DNA from: Thermohalobaculum sp050330995 | GTDB taxonomy: Bacteria; Pseudomonadota; Alphaproteobacteria; Rhodobacterales; Rhodobacteraceae | DNA: 22,515 nucleotides | Assembly (NCBI GenBank): GCA_050330995.1 | Contig: JBHJHI010000080.1 | Location: 1-22,515 of the forward strand | Reading direction: 5' to 3' | Part shown: positions 1-7,259 of the stretch, piece after piece | How positions within the stretch are numbered: the first letter of the stretch is position 1 | Layout of the letters: each line of letters opens with the position of its first letter | Made by a program: the position numbers and the translations under genes | The notes under the pieces: model-generated | What the model saw: only the letters and a program-made list of their open reading frames with translations | Told to the model about the DNA's origin: nothing | Database searches by the model: none

Positions 1-53
1 AGGCGTTGCTGGCCGACCTCGGGGAGCCGATCGATGCCTCGCCCGAGGGCTGA
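1..53 (+). CDS. 3' end of an unidentified gene (partial)
   Basis: Reading from base 3, an open frame ends ...GEPIDASPEG and stops at TGA (51-53). Only 16 complete codons are inside the window, so the product cannot be recognised. The codon use (G/C at nearly every third position) fits a real coding end, and a strong hairpin starts 18 bases after the stop, which is where a terminator would be expected. Confidence 0.5.
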   Translation, partial: ALLADLGEPIDASPEG

Positions 54-70
54 CCGGCAAACGCCGGGAC

Positions 71-152
71 GGGTCCGGGTAGGGGCCGCGCGCGCCGCTC
101 CGCCAGCCGCTTGGGGGGCGCTGCGCGTCGCGCGCGGCCCCAGCCAGGACCC
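71..152. terminator. long two-part hairpin, probable terminator
   Basis: Bases 82-94 (GGGGCCGCGCGCG) are the exact reverse complement of 129-141, a 13-bp stem around a 34-nt loop. Outside it, GGGTCC (71-76) pairs with GGACCC (147-152) across a symmetrical 5x5 internal loop. No T-run follows, so a simple intrinsic terminator is not certain. The structure sits between the plus-strand gene ending at 53 and the minus-strand SDR ending at 223, so it could serve both. A structured RNA or a protein-bound element is an alternative. Confidence 0.45.
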
Positions 153-222
153 TCCGCGCAACCACCAGAGACGGCCTCAAGACTGACCATGTAACGTCTT
201 ACTCCCTGTTCGGGCGCGCCGC

Positions 223-1083
223 TCAGGCGGCCTCGGTCTCGAAGGCGACGCCCTTGGCGGTCGCCTCCCAGGCGTCGAGGTCGGCGCCGACGGCGGCGAG
301 CTTCTTGCGCATCACCCCGACCGCGTCCGCGCCGAGGGCGAGGTGCAGGGGCGGCTCGGGGTGCTCGACCAGGGCCACGATCGCCTCGGCCGCCTTGGCC
401 GGGTCGTTGGGCTGCTTGCCGTCGAGCCCGCCGATGAAGCCGCGGAACTTGCCCGCCGGCGTCTCGGCGTACTCGGCCATCTCGCGATCGACGTAGGCGA
501 GCGAGCCGGCGGCGAAGCGGGTGCGGAAGATGCCGAGGGTCAGGATCGTGGTGCGGATGCCGAAGGGCGCGATCTCCTGCGCCATCGCCTCGGCCATGAC
601 GTCGGCGGCGGCCTTGGCGGCCGAATAGACGCCGAGGCCCGGGAAACCGGTGAAGCCGCCGACCGCAGAGAACGACAGCCAGTGGCCGGACCCTTGGGCG
701 CGCAGCACCGGCAGCGCGGCGTGGGCGAGGTTGAGCTGGCCGATCGCGTTCAGCTCGAAGATCGCGCGCGCCTCCGCAGGGCTGGTCTCCTCGACCGCGC
801 CGACGGTGCCAGCGCCGGCGTTGCTGGCGACGACGTCGATGCGCCCGAAGCGCTCGACCGCGCCGTCGACGGCGGCCCGCACGGCGGCCGGGTCGGTGAC
901 GTCGGCGACGAAGGCCACGGCGCGGCCGGGGGCGAGCGCCTCGAAGGCCGCGACCTGCTCGGGGCGGCGCAGCGTGCCGGCGACGCGCCCGCCGCTCGCG
1001 AGCACGGCCTCGGCGAGCGCGCGGCCGAGGCCGCTGGAGACGCCGGTGACGAAGAAGGTCTTGGTGGTCTGCGTGGTGGTCAT
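223..1083 (-). CDS. SDR family NAD(P)-dependent oxidoreductase
   Basis: 286-residue classical short-chain dehydrogenase/reductase, expected to be a cytoplasmic NAD(P)(H)-dependent oxidoreductase acting on an alcohol or carbonyl substrate that cannot be named from sequence. Visible: the Rossmann nucleotide-binding TGVSSGLG (residues 13-20), the structural NAG (88-90), the catalytic Ser139 (in SFSAVGG) and the YSAAK motif with Tyr153 and Lys157. The start MTTTQTTK at 1083 is preferred over an upstream extension to 1167 because the family begins about ten residues before the glycine motif and GGAGA lies upstream. It is transcribed away from a ruined LysR gene (about 1215-1690), the usual arrangement of an SDR with its LysR activator, so it has probably lost its own regulator. 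Confidence 0.92.
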   Translation of the reverse strand: MTTTQTTKTFFVTGVSSGLGRALAEAVLASGGRVAGTLRRPEQVAAFEALAPGRAVAFVADVTDPAAVRAAVDGAVERFGRIDVVASNAGAGTVGAVEETSPAEARAIFELNAIGQLNLAHAALPVLRAQGSGHWLSFSAVGGFTGFPGLGVYSAAKAAADVMAEAMAQEIAPFGIRTTILTLGIFRTRFAAGSLAYVDREMAEYAETPAGKFRGFIGGLDGKQPNDPAKAAEAIVALVEHPEPPLHLALGADAVGVMRKKLAAVGADLDAWEATAKGVAFETEAA

Positions 1084-1214
1084 GGCTCGGGTTCTCCGCG
1101 CTGGCGTTTCGATGCAGCGAAGATCGGCGGGACCGCGTGCCGGCGCCAATTCGAGTGCGCGCCGCACTTATTCGCGCTATCGATCAGCGCGACGCCCCAG
1201 CCGGAGACGTTTGC

Positions 1215-1690
1215 ACGGACCTGCCCGAGCTTCGCGCCGTCGCTGTTGTCGTCGAAGAGCGGCACTTCCAGCCGCGCCGCGCGCCGGGCGAGCCTCAGCC
1301 AGCCCGCGCTCAGTCGCCGCATCGGGGCGCTGGAGACCGGGGCCGGCGTGGCGCCCGACCGCCGACGCCGCGCTCGCCGAGGCACGCGCCACCGCGGGAG
1401 CACAGCCCGGCGTGCTGCCGGCGACGCACCCGACGCTCGAGCACCGCAAGGTGGCCGAGGGTTTCTGGTCGGTGGTCGTGGCCGAGGGCCATCCGCTCGT
1501 CTTCGTCGAGCGCGTGCCCAGCCCCGCGCTCCACGCCTCCTGGATGGCGCGCTTCCGCGCGGCCGGCGTCGACCCCCGCACCGTGCTGGATACCGCGCGA
1601 GTTCGGCCGGTCGATCTCGCCCTCGCTCATGGTCTCCTCCGTCACCGTGCGCGGCTCGGGCGCCGCGCTCGACGACGAAGGTCGGGACCG
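1215..1690 (+). pseudogene. LysR-family regulator remnant, frameshifted and internally deleted
   Basis: Three plus-strand frames together spell a LysR protein. From 1218 one frame gives DLPELRAVAVVVEERHF; an extra C at about 1269 shifts to the next frame, which gives SRAARRASLSQPALSRRIGA, the LysR helix-turn-helix signature. After ALETGAGVAPDRR the reading jumps at about 1364 to a third frame with ALAEARAT, then HPLVFVERVPSPALHASW and FRAAGVDPRTVLDTA, which resemble the effector-binding domain. At about 1596 it shifts again to REFGRSISPSLMVSSVTVR. About 100 residues between the HTH helix and the late effector domain are missing. The codon where the start should be reads ACG (1215), possibly a decayed ATG. 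It faces away from the SDR gene, so it was probably that gene's regulator. Confidence 0.75.
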
Positions 1691-1937
1691 ACGTGAACGA
1701 GCGCCAATCCGGGTCGGGAAGCGCCCGATCGCATGGCGAGCGAGATGCCGCGCCGTGGCCGCGGATCACGGGCTGCCGATCGCTGGCGCCGATGCGAAGG
1801 GAGGGCTTCGTGGGAGGCGCGGGCGTTCGTCGGGCGTCCGGCTCGCGCCAGGGGACGGCCTTCGGCCGAGCCGCGATCCGGGCGTGGCACCTGCCCCGGA
1901 GGATCTCCGGAGGCAGGCTCACGACGTGTCCCGTCGC

Positions 1938-2621
1938 TCAGCCGAGGGCGTCGAGCAACTGGTGTGCGGCCGGCTCCGAGGAGGCCGGGTTCTGTCCGGT
2001 GATCAGCAGGCCGTCCCGGCGCGTGAAGGGCGCCATGTCCTCGCCCTTGGCGTAGTCGCCGCCCTTCGCGCGCAGCACGTCCTCGACGAGGTGGGGCACG
2101 ACGTCGGTCAGGCCCACCAGGGCCTCCTCGCTGTTGGCGAAGCCCGTCACCTGCCGCCCGGCGACGAGCGGGCGGCCTTCGGCGTCCTTGACCTCCATCA
2201 GCACGATCGGCGCGTGGCAAACGGCCGCGACCGGCTTCCCGGCCGTCCAGAACGCCTCGATCAGCCGGATCGAGGCCGTATCGCTTACCAGATCCCAGAG
2301 CGGGCCGTGACCGCCCGGGTAAAACACGGCGTCGAAGGCGCCCGCTTCCATCTCGGACAGCGGGCGCGTCGAGGCGAGCGCGGCCTGGGCGTCCGCGTCC
2401 CCGGCGTAGCGCCGCGTCGCCTCGGTCTGGAAGTCCTCCGCCTCGCTCTTGGGGTCGATCGGCACCGGTCCGCCCGCCGGCGAGGCCAGCGTCACCTCGG
2501 CGCCGGCGTCGCGAAAGACGTAGTAGGGGGCGGCGAACTCCTCGATCCAGAGCCCCGTCTTCTCGCCGGTGTCGCCGAGGCGATCGTGCGAGGTCATCAC
2601 CATCAGGATGCGCTTGGCCAT
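1938..2621 (-). CDS. DJ-1/PfpI (type 1 glutamine amidotransferase-like) protein
   Basis: 227-residue DJ-1/ThiJ/PfpI superfamily protein. The nucleophile elbow AVCHAP places the reactive cysteine at residue 135 with His136; the acidic partner is likely in the WIEEF segment (Glu27/Glu28), and PGGHG at about 102-106 is also typical. Relatives (Hsp31/HchA-like and PfpI-like) include glyoxalase III, deglycase or chaperone-type stress proteins; which activity applies here is not visible. Two starts are possible. A GTG at 2627 would overlap the upstream stop as GTGA, but AGGGAG is then too close; the ATG at 2621 has AGGGAG at a 7-base spacing and is preferred. Co-transcribed with the SnoaL-like gene just upstream (2624-3121). 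Confidence 0.88.
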   Translation of the reverse strand: MAKRILMVMTSHDRLGDTGEKTGLWIEEFAAPYYVFRDAGAEVTLASPAGGPVPIDPKSEAEDFQTEATRRYAGDADAQAALASTRPLSEMEAGAFDAVFYPGGHGPLWDLVSDTASIRLIEAFWTAGKPVAAVCHAPIVLMEVKDAEGRPLVAGRQVTGFANSEEALVGLTDVVPHLVEDVLRAKGGDYAKGEDMAPFTRRDGLLITGQNPASSEPAAHQLLDALG

Positions 2622-2623
2622 GG

Positions 2624-3121
2624 TCACTCTCCCTGTCCGAGCTCGGTGCGGCCGAGCTGGCGATACCAGCTCGCATTGTCCCAGAACGCGGTCATCTCGG
2701 TGATGGCACCGTCCTCGTCCACGCCGACGACGAACAGGTGGCGCACGGCGTAGGCCTTGCCCTCGTTCTCGATGCCGAAAGCATCCCTGGCCTGCGTGCC
2801 CGAGATGTCGACATCGACGTAGGCGAAGCGGCCGTCAGCGGTCTCGCGGATCGTGCGCACCTCGTTGGCGAGGTCGGGGAAGGCGTCGATCAGGCCGCTC
2901 CAGCTCTGTCGGCCGACCTCTTCGACCGGTCCTTCGGCGCCGAGCGGCACGTAGGCGACCGTGCCGTCCTCCGCGAACAGATCGACCATCGCCTCGACCT
3001 CGTGCGCGTCGTAGAGTTCGAAGAAGCGGCGGGCGTTGTCTTCGGCGGGACCGGCATGGGCGCTGGCAGCAACCGTCAAGCTCGCCGCGAGGACGGCGAG
3101 AGCCTTGCTCGTGATCTTCAT
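2624..3121 (-). CDS. exported SnoaL/NTF2-like protein
   Basis: 165 residues. An N-terminal signal peptide (positive MKITSK, then a hydrophobic alanine-rich stretch, probable cleavage after ASAHA near residue 23) is followed by an NTF2-like/SnoaL domain: ARRFFELYDAHEVEAMVDLF, FAEDGTVAYVPLG, and the terminal sheet region TEMTAFWDNASWYRQLG. This small cone-shaped fold occurs in polyketide cyclases, isomerases and many proteins of unknown role; no catalytic residues can be assigned. The signal sequence makes a periplasmic location likely, whereas its operon partner DJ-1 has none. GGAG lies 7 bases before the ATG. The stop codon (2624-2626) lies 2 bases before the preferred DJ-1 start, so the two are translationally close. 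Confidence 0.82.
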   Translation of the reverse strand: MKITSKALAVLAASLTVAASAHAGPAEDNARRFFELYDAHEVEAMVDLFAEDGTVAYVPLGAEGPVEEVGRQSWSGLIDAFPDLANEVRTIRETADGRFAYVDVDISGTQARDAFGIENEGKAYAVRHLFVVGVDEDGAITEMTAFWDNASWYRQLGRTELGQGE

Positions 3122-3215
3122 GATTAGTCTCCGTCGAGAGGATGTATCCGATCAGCGTCTCGTCGGCGGCGATATCGGCACGGTTCGCGGAACGGCAAAC
3201 GCTATCTATCGTTTT

Positions 3216-3230
3216 TCTCGAAAATCGAGA
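3216..3230. promoter_or_regulatory. candidate MarR operator (inverted repeat)
   Basis: TCTCGA (3216-3221) and TCGAGA (3225-3230) form a perfect inverted repeat with an AAA spacer, inside an unusually A/T-rich patch (about 3199-3226) of this otherwise G/C-dominated DNA. It ends 9 bases before the MarR start and lies in the only promoter region shared by MarR and the divergent SnoaL/DJ-1 unit. MarR proteins bind short palindromes in such positions and repress both directions; assignment here is inference. Confidence 0.35.
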
Positions 3231-3239
3231 GACCGGCCG

Positions 3240-3665
3240 ATGTCCACCCTACTGCTCTGGCAGCGTCAGGCCGCGCTGTTGTTCAGCTTCGCCTCCTACG
3301 CCGGGCGGCGCATGAAGATCGGCCTCGCCGAGGTGGCCTGCCTCGAACAGCTCCAGGTCAACGGCCCGCTGACGCCGGGCCAGATCGGCGCGCTCATGCA
3401 CATGCCCTCGGGCTCGATCACGGCGCTCCTCGACCGGCTCGAATACAAGGGCATGATCACGCGCACGCCGAGCCGGAACGATCGACGCAGCACGGTGATC
3501 AACCTGGCGGCCGGCGCCGAGGAGGCGGCCGCGCTCGACCTGCTGCCGATGGCCGAGGCGATCGAGACGATCGCGGACGGCCTCGACCCGGCCGAGCGAC
3601 GCGCCGTCGACATGTTCCTCACGCGGCTCAACGCGGAACTGGAGCGTCGCTGCGGCGAGACGTGA
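3240..3665 (+). CDS. MarR family transcriptional regulator
   Basis: 141 residues, the normal MarR size. The winged helix-turn-helix spans about residues 43-90: LTPGQIGALMHMPSGSITAL is the HTH with its recognition helix, RLEYKGMITRTPSRNDRRS the end of that helix and the wing. Flanking N- and C-terminal helices (LLLWQRQAALLFSF and the final MFLTRLNAELERR) would form the dimer interface. An upstream in-frame extension to 3036 exists but would read through the SnoaL signal peptide on the other strand and has no family similarity, so MSTLLLW at 3240 is the start; GAGAG lies just upstream. It is divergent from the SnoaL-DJ-1 pair, which it probably represses, possibly in response to a phenolic or oxidant ligand as in other MarR proteins. 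Confidence 0.88.
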   Translation: MSTLLLWQRQAALLFSFASYAGRRMKIGLAEVACLEQLQVNGPLTPGQIGALMHMPSGSITALLDRLEYKGMITRTPSRNDRRSTVINLAAGAEEAAALDLLPMAEAIETIADGLDPAERRAVDMFLTRLNAELERRCGET

Positions 3666-3838
3666 CGAGGGCGGCGAAGGGCGTGCGCTCCCGCCCGGAC
3701 CGGCCCTTCGGGCGCCCCCGGTCAGGGACCGCTCCGGGCCGCCCCGGGACGAGCGCCGGCGCCGCGGCGAGCGGAGGCTCCCGGTGGAGAGCCGGGCCCT
3801 ACCCGGGCGCCCGCCTCGCCCCAGGAGCCGATCTCGGG

Positions 3839-3853
3839 CCTTGCCGGGCAAGG
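3839..3853. promoter_or_regulatory. candidate operator or hairpin upstream of sorA
   Basis: CCTTGCC and GGCAAGG flank a single G, giving a 15-base perfect palindrome 67 bases before the sulfite dehydrogenase start. It could be a regulator site or a small hairpin in the leader. The rest of 3666-3919 has further short GC-rich inverted repeats and no open frame I can recognise. Confidence 0.25.
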
Positions 3854-3919
3854 TCGTCCCGCGCAGGCTGGACGCTCAGCGAGCCGCCAGGAAGACGCGG
3901 CGGACCAGGGAGGAAGACC

Positions 3920-5116
3920 ATGACCGAACGACGCGGCGTGCCTCGGCGTCACTTCGTGCTCGGCGCCGCGGGCGCTGGTATCCTCGTCGCGGGCGCCGAG
4001 CCGACGATCGCGGGAGCCGCGACCGAAGGGGGCGCCGAGGGCCTGCCCGACTACGTCGCCTGGAAGAAGCCGGACGCCTTCATCCAGCACTCGCCCCAGA
4101 CCCTCGAGACCGAACGCGGCGAGATCGGCGCCGAGGTCGTGACGCCCTCGCGCGTCCTCTACGTGAGAAACAACCTGCCCTCGCTGACCGACGAGCAGGT
4201 GGGCGAGCCGGACGCCTGGACGCTCTCGGTCGAGGGCGTGGCGAGCCCCGGCGAGGTCACCGTGGGCGAGCTGAAGGGCATGGACGTGGAGACCGTCTGC
4301 GCCGTGCTGCAGTGCTCGGGCAACGGCCGCGCCTTCTTCGAGCACGAGACGTCGGGCTCGCAGTGGTCGGTGGGCGCGGCCGGCAACGTGCTCTGGACCG
4401 GCGTGCCGGTGACGCGCGTCGTCGAGGCCATGGGCGGGCCGGCCTCCGGCGCGGCCTGGATCACAGGCACGGGCGGCGAGCCGATCCCCGAGGGGCTCGA
4501 CCCCAAGCTCGTGCAGGTCGAGCGCTCGGTCCCGATCGCGGCGATGGAGAACGCGCTGCTCGCCTGGGCCATGAACGGCGAGCCGCTCGCCAACGCCCAT
4601 GGCGCGCCGCTGCGCCTCGTGCTGCCGGGCTACTTCGGGGTCAACCACGTCAAGCACCTGAAGCGCCTGGCCCTGACCGAGGCCGAGAGCGAGGCGAAGA
4701 TCCAGCAGTCGGGCTACCGCGTGCGCCCCGTGGGCGAGGGCGGCACGCCGTCGCAGCCCTCGATGTTCGAGATGCCGGTCAAGTCCTGGGTCACGCATCC
4801 GCTGCGCGAGACCTCCGGCGGGCGCGTGCTGGTGTACGGCGTCGCCATGGGCGGCACCGAGCCGCTCGCGCGCGTCGAGGTCTCGACCGACGGCGGCGCG
4901 AGCTGGTCGAACGCCCGCTTCGTCGGCCCCGACATGGGCCCCTACGCCTGGCGGCCTTTCGTGCTGGCCGCCGAGCTGGGCTCGGGGACCCACACCCTCG
5001 CGAGCCGGGCGACCACCGTCTCCGGCGAGACCCAGCCCGAGGCGTTCCCGCCCAATCATCGCGGCTACGGCCACAACGGCTGGGCCGACCACGCCGTCGA
5101 CGTCGAGATCGGCTAG
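3920..5116 (+). CDS. sorA: sulfite dehydrogenase, molybdenum subunit (SorA/SoxC-like)
   Basis: 398-residue member of the sulfite oxidase family, expected to oxidise sulfite to sulfate in the periplasm and pass electrons to a c-type cytochrome. The N-terminus carries a Tat signal (RRHFVLGAAGAG, residues 9-20), as needed for a folded molybdopterin enzyme. Cys132 in LQCSGNGR is the expected molybdenum ligand; YVRNNLPS (81-88) and HGAPLRLVLPGYFGVNHVKH (227-246) are core Moco-domain motifs. From about residue 275 a Mo-cofactor dimerisation domain follows (VEVSTDGGASWSNA). GGAGGAA upstream supports the ATG at 3920. The next gene, 65 bp on, is a mono-haem cytochrome c, matching the SorAB pair rather than SoxCD, whose SoxD is a larger cytochrome. 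No other sox genes are present. Substrate identity rests on family and context. Confidence 0.82.
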   Translation: MTERRGVPRRHFVLGAAGAGILVAGAEPTIAGAATEGGAEGLPDYVAWKKPDAFIQHSPQTLETERGEIGAEVVTPSRVLYVRNNLPSLTDEQVGEPDAWTLSVEGVASPGEVTVGELKGMDVETVCAVLQCSGNGRAFFEHETSGSQWSVGAAGNVLWTGVPVTRVVEAMGGPASGAAWITGTGGEPIPEGLDPKLVQVERSVPIAAMENALLAWAMNGEPLANAHGAPLRLVLPGYFGVNHVKHLKRLALTEAESEAKIQQSGYRVRPVGEGGTPSQPSMFEMPVKSWVTHPLRETSGGRVLVYGVAMGGTEPLARVEVSTDGGASWSNARFVGPDMGPYAWRPFVLAAELGSGTHTLASRATTVSGETQPEAFPPNHRGYGHNGWADHAVDVEIG

Positions 5117-5181
5117 CGGCAGGGCGCGTGCGGCCCTCGCCGCCGCACGCGCGACAGAGCCTCGCAAGGAGAGACCCCGCC

Positions 5182-5514
5182 ATGCGCTCGCCCCCGACCC
5201 CGACGATCGCCGCGCTCGCGATCGTCGCCGCCCTGTTCCCGAAGGTCGACGCGCGCGCCGAGGACGAGGCGGGTCGGCGGATCTTTCTCGAAGGCGGCGG
5301 CGGGCTGCCGGCCTGCGCCGTCTGCCACACCCTGGCCGACGCGGGCTCGGCCGGCCAGATCGGCCCGAACCTCGACACGCTCGCTCCCGACCTCGCCCGC
5401 GTCCGTGCCGCCGTCCACGACGGTGTCGGCGTGATGCCCGCCTTCGGCCAGGCGTTGACGGAGACCGAGGTCGAGGCGGTCAGCGCCTACGTCGCCCGAG
5501 CCGCGGCCGAGTAG
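5182..5514 (+). CDS. sorB: small c-type cytochrome, SorB-like electron acceptor
   Basis: 110-residue precursor. A short hydrophobic N-terminus (IAALAIVAALFP, then a likely cleavage near ARAED at residues 24-28) directs it to the periplasm. CAVCH (Cys45, Cys48, His49) binds one haem c, and GVMPAF supplies the probable distal methionine. IGPNLD between them is a standard class I cytochrome c element. It follows the molybdenum subunit by 65 bp on the same strand with AAGGAGAG upstream of the ATG, so it is most simply the haem subunit that re-oxidises the sulfite dehydrogenase. It could instead be a freely diffusing cytochrome. Confidence 0.8.
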   Translation: MRSPPTPTIAALAIVAALFPKVDARAEDEAGRRIFLEGGGGLPACAVCHTLADAGSAGQIGPNLDTLAPDLARVRAAVHDGVGVMPAFGQALTETEVEAVSAYVARAAAE

Positions 5515-5711
5515 CGCCGAGACCCTTCCTCGGTGCCGGCGCACTCGCGCCGCCGTCGCGTCGGTCGGCCCGGGGCTGCTCGTCCGAAGCCCGAACCCTC
5601 CCCTCGCAGGGCTTCGGCGCCGGCCTCTGCCGCCGGCTCCTTCGCCGGCCCGCTCAGGGCCGGGGACGGCCTCGTCGCATCGCGCTTCGAGAAGGCCGGC
5701 CGCGTGGCCCT

Positions 5712-5731
5712 CGACCGCGCCGGAGCGGTCG
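5712..5731. terminator. possible terminator hairpin between convergent genes
   Basis: CGACCGC (5712-5718) pairs with GCGGTCG (5725-5731) around a 6-nt loop, between the cytochrome gene ending at 5514 and the convergent Lrp gene ending at 5764. A second short palindrome (CCGGACGTCCGG) lies at 5736-5747. Neither has a T-run. Confidence 0.28.
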
Positions 5732-5763
5732 TCGGCCGGACGTCCGGAGGCGGGCGGCTCCCG

Positions 5764-6243
5764 TCAATCCCGTCCGAGGTTCGGCAGCGGCGGCATGCGC
5801 CGCTCGACCGGGGACGACTGGATGATCGACGTGTTGGTCATGGCGTAGGGCACGATCAGGTCGATCACGCGCTCCATGTCCGCGATCGAGGCCAGGCTCG
5901 CGCGCGCGAGGAAGCAGTCCTCCCCGGTGACGCGGTCGCACTGGGTGATCTCGGGAATGGCCCGGATGATCTCCGCCACGCGCTGCATCTCGCCCGGGAC
6001 GGGCCTGATGCGCAGCCACACCGCGATGGGCAGGCCGATGGCCTCGGCCGAGAGGGTCGCGCCGTAGCCGGTGATGATCCCGGCCTCCTCCATCCGCCTG
6101 ACGCGCTCGGCGACGCTCGGCGCGGACAGCCCCGCCTTGCGCGCCAGCTCCGCCGTGGTGATCCGACCGTCCGCCACCAGCGTGGTCAGGATCGTCTCGT
6201 CGATCTCGTCCAGGCTGCCGTCTCGATATCCGAGGCGCTTCAT
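5764..6243 (-). CDS. Lrp/AsnC family transcriptional regulator
   Basis: 159 residues, the usual size. The N-terminal winged HTH covers about residues 10-60 (LDEIDETILTTLVADGRITT, then ELARKAGLSAPSVAERVRRM with the recognition helix, and EEAGIITGYGA). The C-terminal Lrp/RAM effector domain (about 65-145) includes AVWLRIRPVPGE and CDRVTGEDCFLARA, the expected ligand-binding and oligomerisation region. Two ATGs are close together: 6249 (MAMKRLG) and 6243 (MKRLG). GAAGG is only 3 bases before the first but 9 before the second, so 6243 is chosen. It is divergent from an EamA exporter; Lrp-type proteins commonly control an adjacent amino-acid exporter in this layout. Confidence 0.9.
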   Translation of the reverse strand: MKRLGYRDGSLDEIDETILTTLVADGRITTAELARKAGLSAPSVAERVRRMEEAGIITGYGATLSAEAIGLPIAVWLRIRPVPGEMQRVAEIIRAIPEITQCDRVTGEDCFLARASLASIADMERVIDLIVPYAMTNTSIIQSSPVERRMPPLPNLGRD

Positions 6244-6275
6244 CGCCATTAGCCTTCGATAAGTAGGCTCTTGGT

Positions 6276-6301
6276 CATATACGCCTGTATCTAGCCATAT
6301 A
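6276..6301. promoter_or_regulatory. paired CATATA repeats, candidate Lrp sites
   Basis: CATATA occurs at 6276-6281 and again at 6296-6301, exactly 20 bp apart (two helical turns, same face), inside an A/T-rich patch of the 100-bp region between the Lrp gene and the EamA gene. Lrp family proteins bind arrays of A/T-rich sites at helical phasing. The patch may also contain promoter -10 elements of either gene. Confidence 0.35.
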
Positions 6302-6350
6302 TCGCCGATCGGACACCCCGTAGCGTCGAGAGAACGAAGGGGGTGACGCC

Positions 6351-7259
6351 ATGACATCCGAACCCGCCGCGCCGAGAGGTCTCGATCGCGCCGCCAGGGC
6401 CGTGCCGCCGCATGCGTGGTTCGCGGTCAGCGCGGTCTTTCACTACCTCGGGCCGTCCTTCGCGGTCCTGCTGTTCCCGGTGGTCGGCGTCCTCGGCGTC
6501 GCCTGGTTCCGCATCGCGTCCGCCGCCCTGGTGCTCGCCCCGGTCACCAGGCCCTGGCGCACGATCCGGCGGGCCGACCCGGCGACCCGCCGGCTGCTGG
6601 TCGGGCTCGGCGTCTGTCTCGCGGTGATGAACACCGCGTTCTACCTCGCGCTCGACACGCTGCCGATGAGCCTCGTGGCGGCGATGGAGTTCGTCGGGAC
6701 TATCGCCGTGGCGCTCTGGGGGCTGAGGACCGGGCGCAACGTGGCGGCGCTGGTCCTCGCCGTCGTCGGGGTCTTCGTCCTGATCGACGTGAAGTGGGCG
6801 TCCGACCCGCTCGGCCTGTTCTGGGCGGGCCTCAATGCCGCGCTGTTCGTCGGCTACATCGTCCTCGGCCACAAGGCGTCCGAGGGAGGCGCGAGCGGCG
6901 GCGTCGAGCGCCTCGGCGCGGCGATGGCGATCGCCTTCGTGATCCTGATGCCGATCGGGTTTCTGGAGGCCGTCCGCGCCTTCGGCATGCCGCTGGTGGT
7001 GCTCGCCGGGATCGGCGTCGGCATCTGCTCGTCGGTGATCCCCTACGTCTGCGACCAGCTCGCGATGTCGCGCCTGCCGCGGGCGTCCTTCGCGCTCCTG
7101 CTGGCGATGCTGCCGGCGACGGCCACCGTCGTCGCCGCCGTCGTGCTGGCCCAGATCCCGACCCTGCAGGACCTCGCGGGCATCGCCCTCGTCATGGCCG
7201 GCATCGCGATCCATCGACCCGCGCCGGCGACGGCCGTCGAGCGAGAGGCGAGCGCATGA
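6351..7259 (+). CDS. EamA/RhtA-like inner-membrane exporter
   Basis: 302 residues, with about ten hydrophobic segments arranged as two five-helix halves, the drug/metabolite transporter (EamA) pattern. Examples are FAVLLFPVVGVLGVAWF, TLPMSLVAAMEFVGTIAVAL and VVLAGIGVGICSSVIPYVCD. The segment GICSSVIPYVCDQLAMSRLP, followed by FALLLAMLPATATVVAAVVL, is characteristic of the RhtA threonine/homoserine exporter branch. The ATG at 6351 is preceded by GAAGGGGG. The divergent Lrp regulator supports export of an amino acid or related compound in response to its internal level. The actual substrate cannot be read from sequence. Confidence 0.87.
   Translation: MTSEPAAPRGLDRAARAVPPHAWFAVSAVFHYLGPSFAVLLFPVVGVLGVAWFRIASAALVLAPVTRPWRTIRRADPATRRLLVGLGVCLAVMNTAFYLALDTLPMSLVAAMEFVGTIAVALWGLRTGRNVAALVLAVVGVFVLIDVKWASDPLGLFWAGLNAALFVGYIVLGHKASEGGASGGVERLGAAMAIAFVILMPIGFLEAVRAFGMPLVVLAGIGVGICSSVIPYVCDQLAMSRLPRASFALLLAMLPATATVVAAVVLAQIPTLQDLAGIALVMAGIAIHRPAPATAVEREASA

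Noticed and set aside
1700..1937. Continuation of the LysR remnant or another small gene between it and the DJ-1 gene.
   Set aside because: A weak resemblance to a LysR C-terminus (PIAWRARCRAVAADHG) is visible but too short to support; no other motif was found.
3920..5514. SoxCD of a thiosulfate-oxidising sox cluster.
   Set aside because: The cytochrome is a small mono-haem protein, unlike SoxD, and no soxXYZAB genes are adjacent, so SorAB is the better reading.
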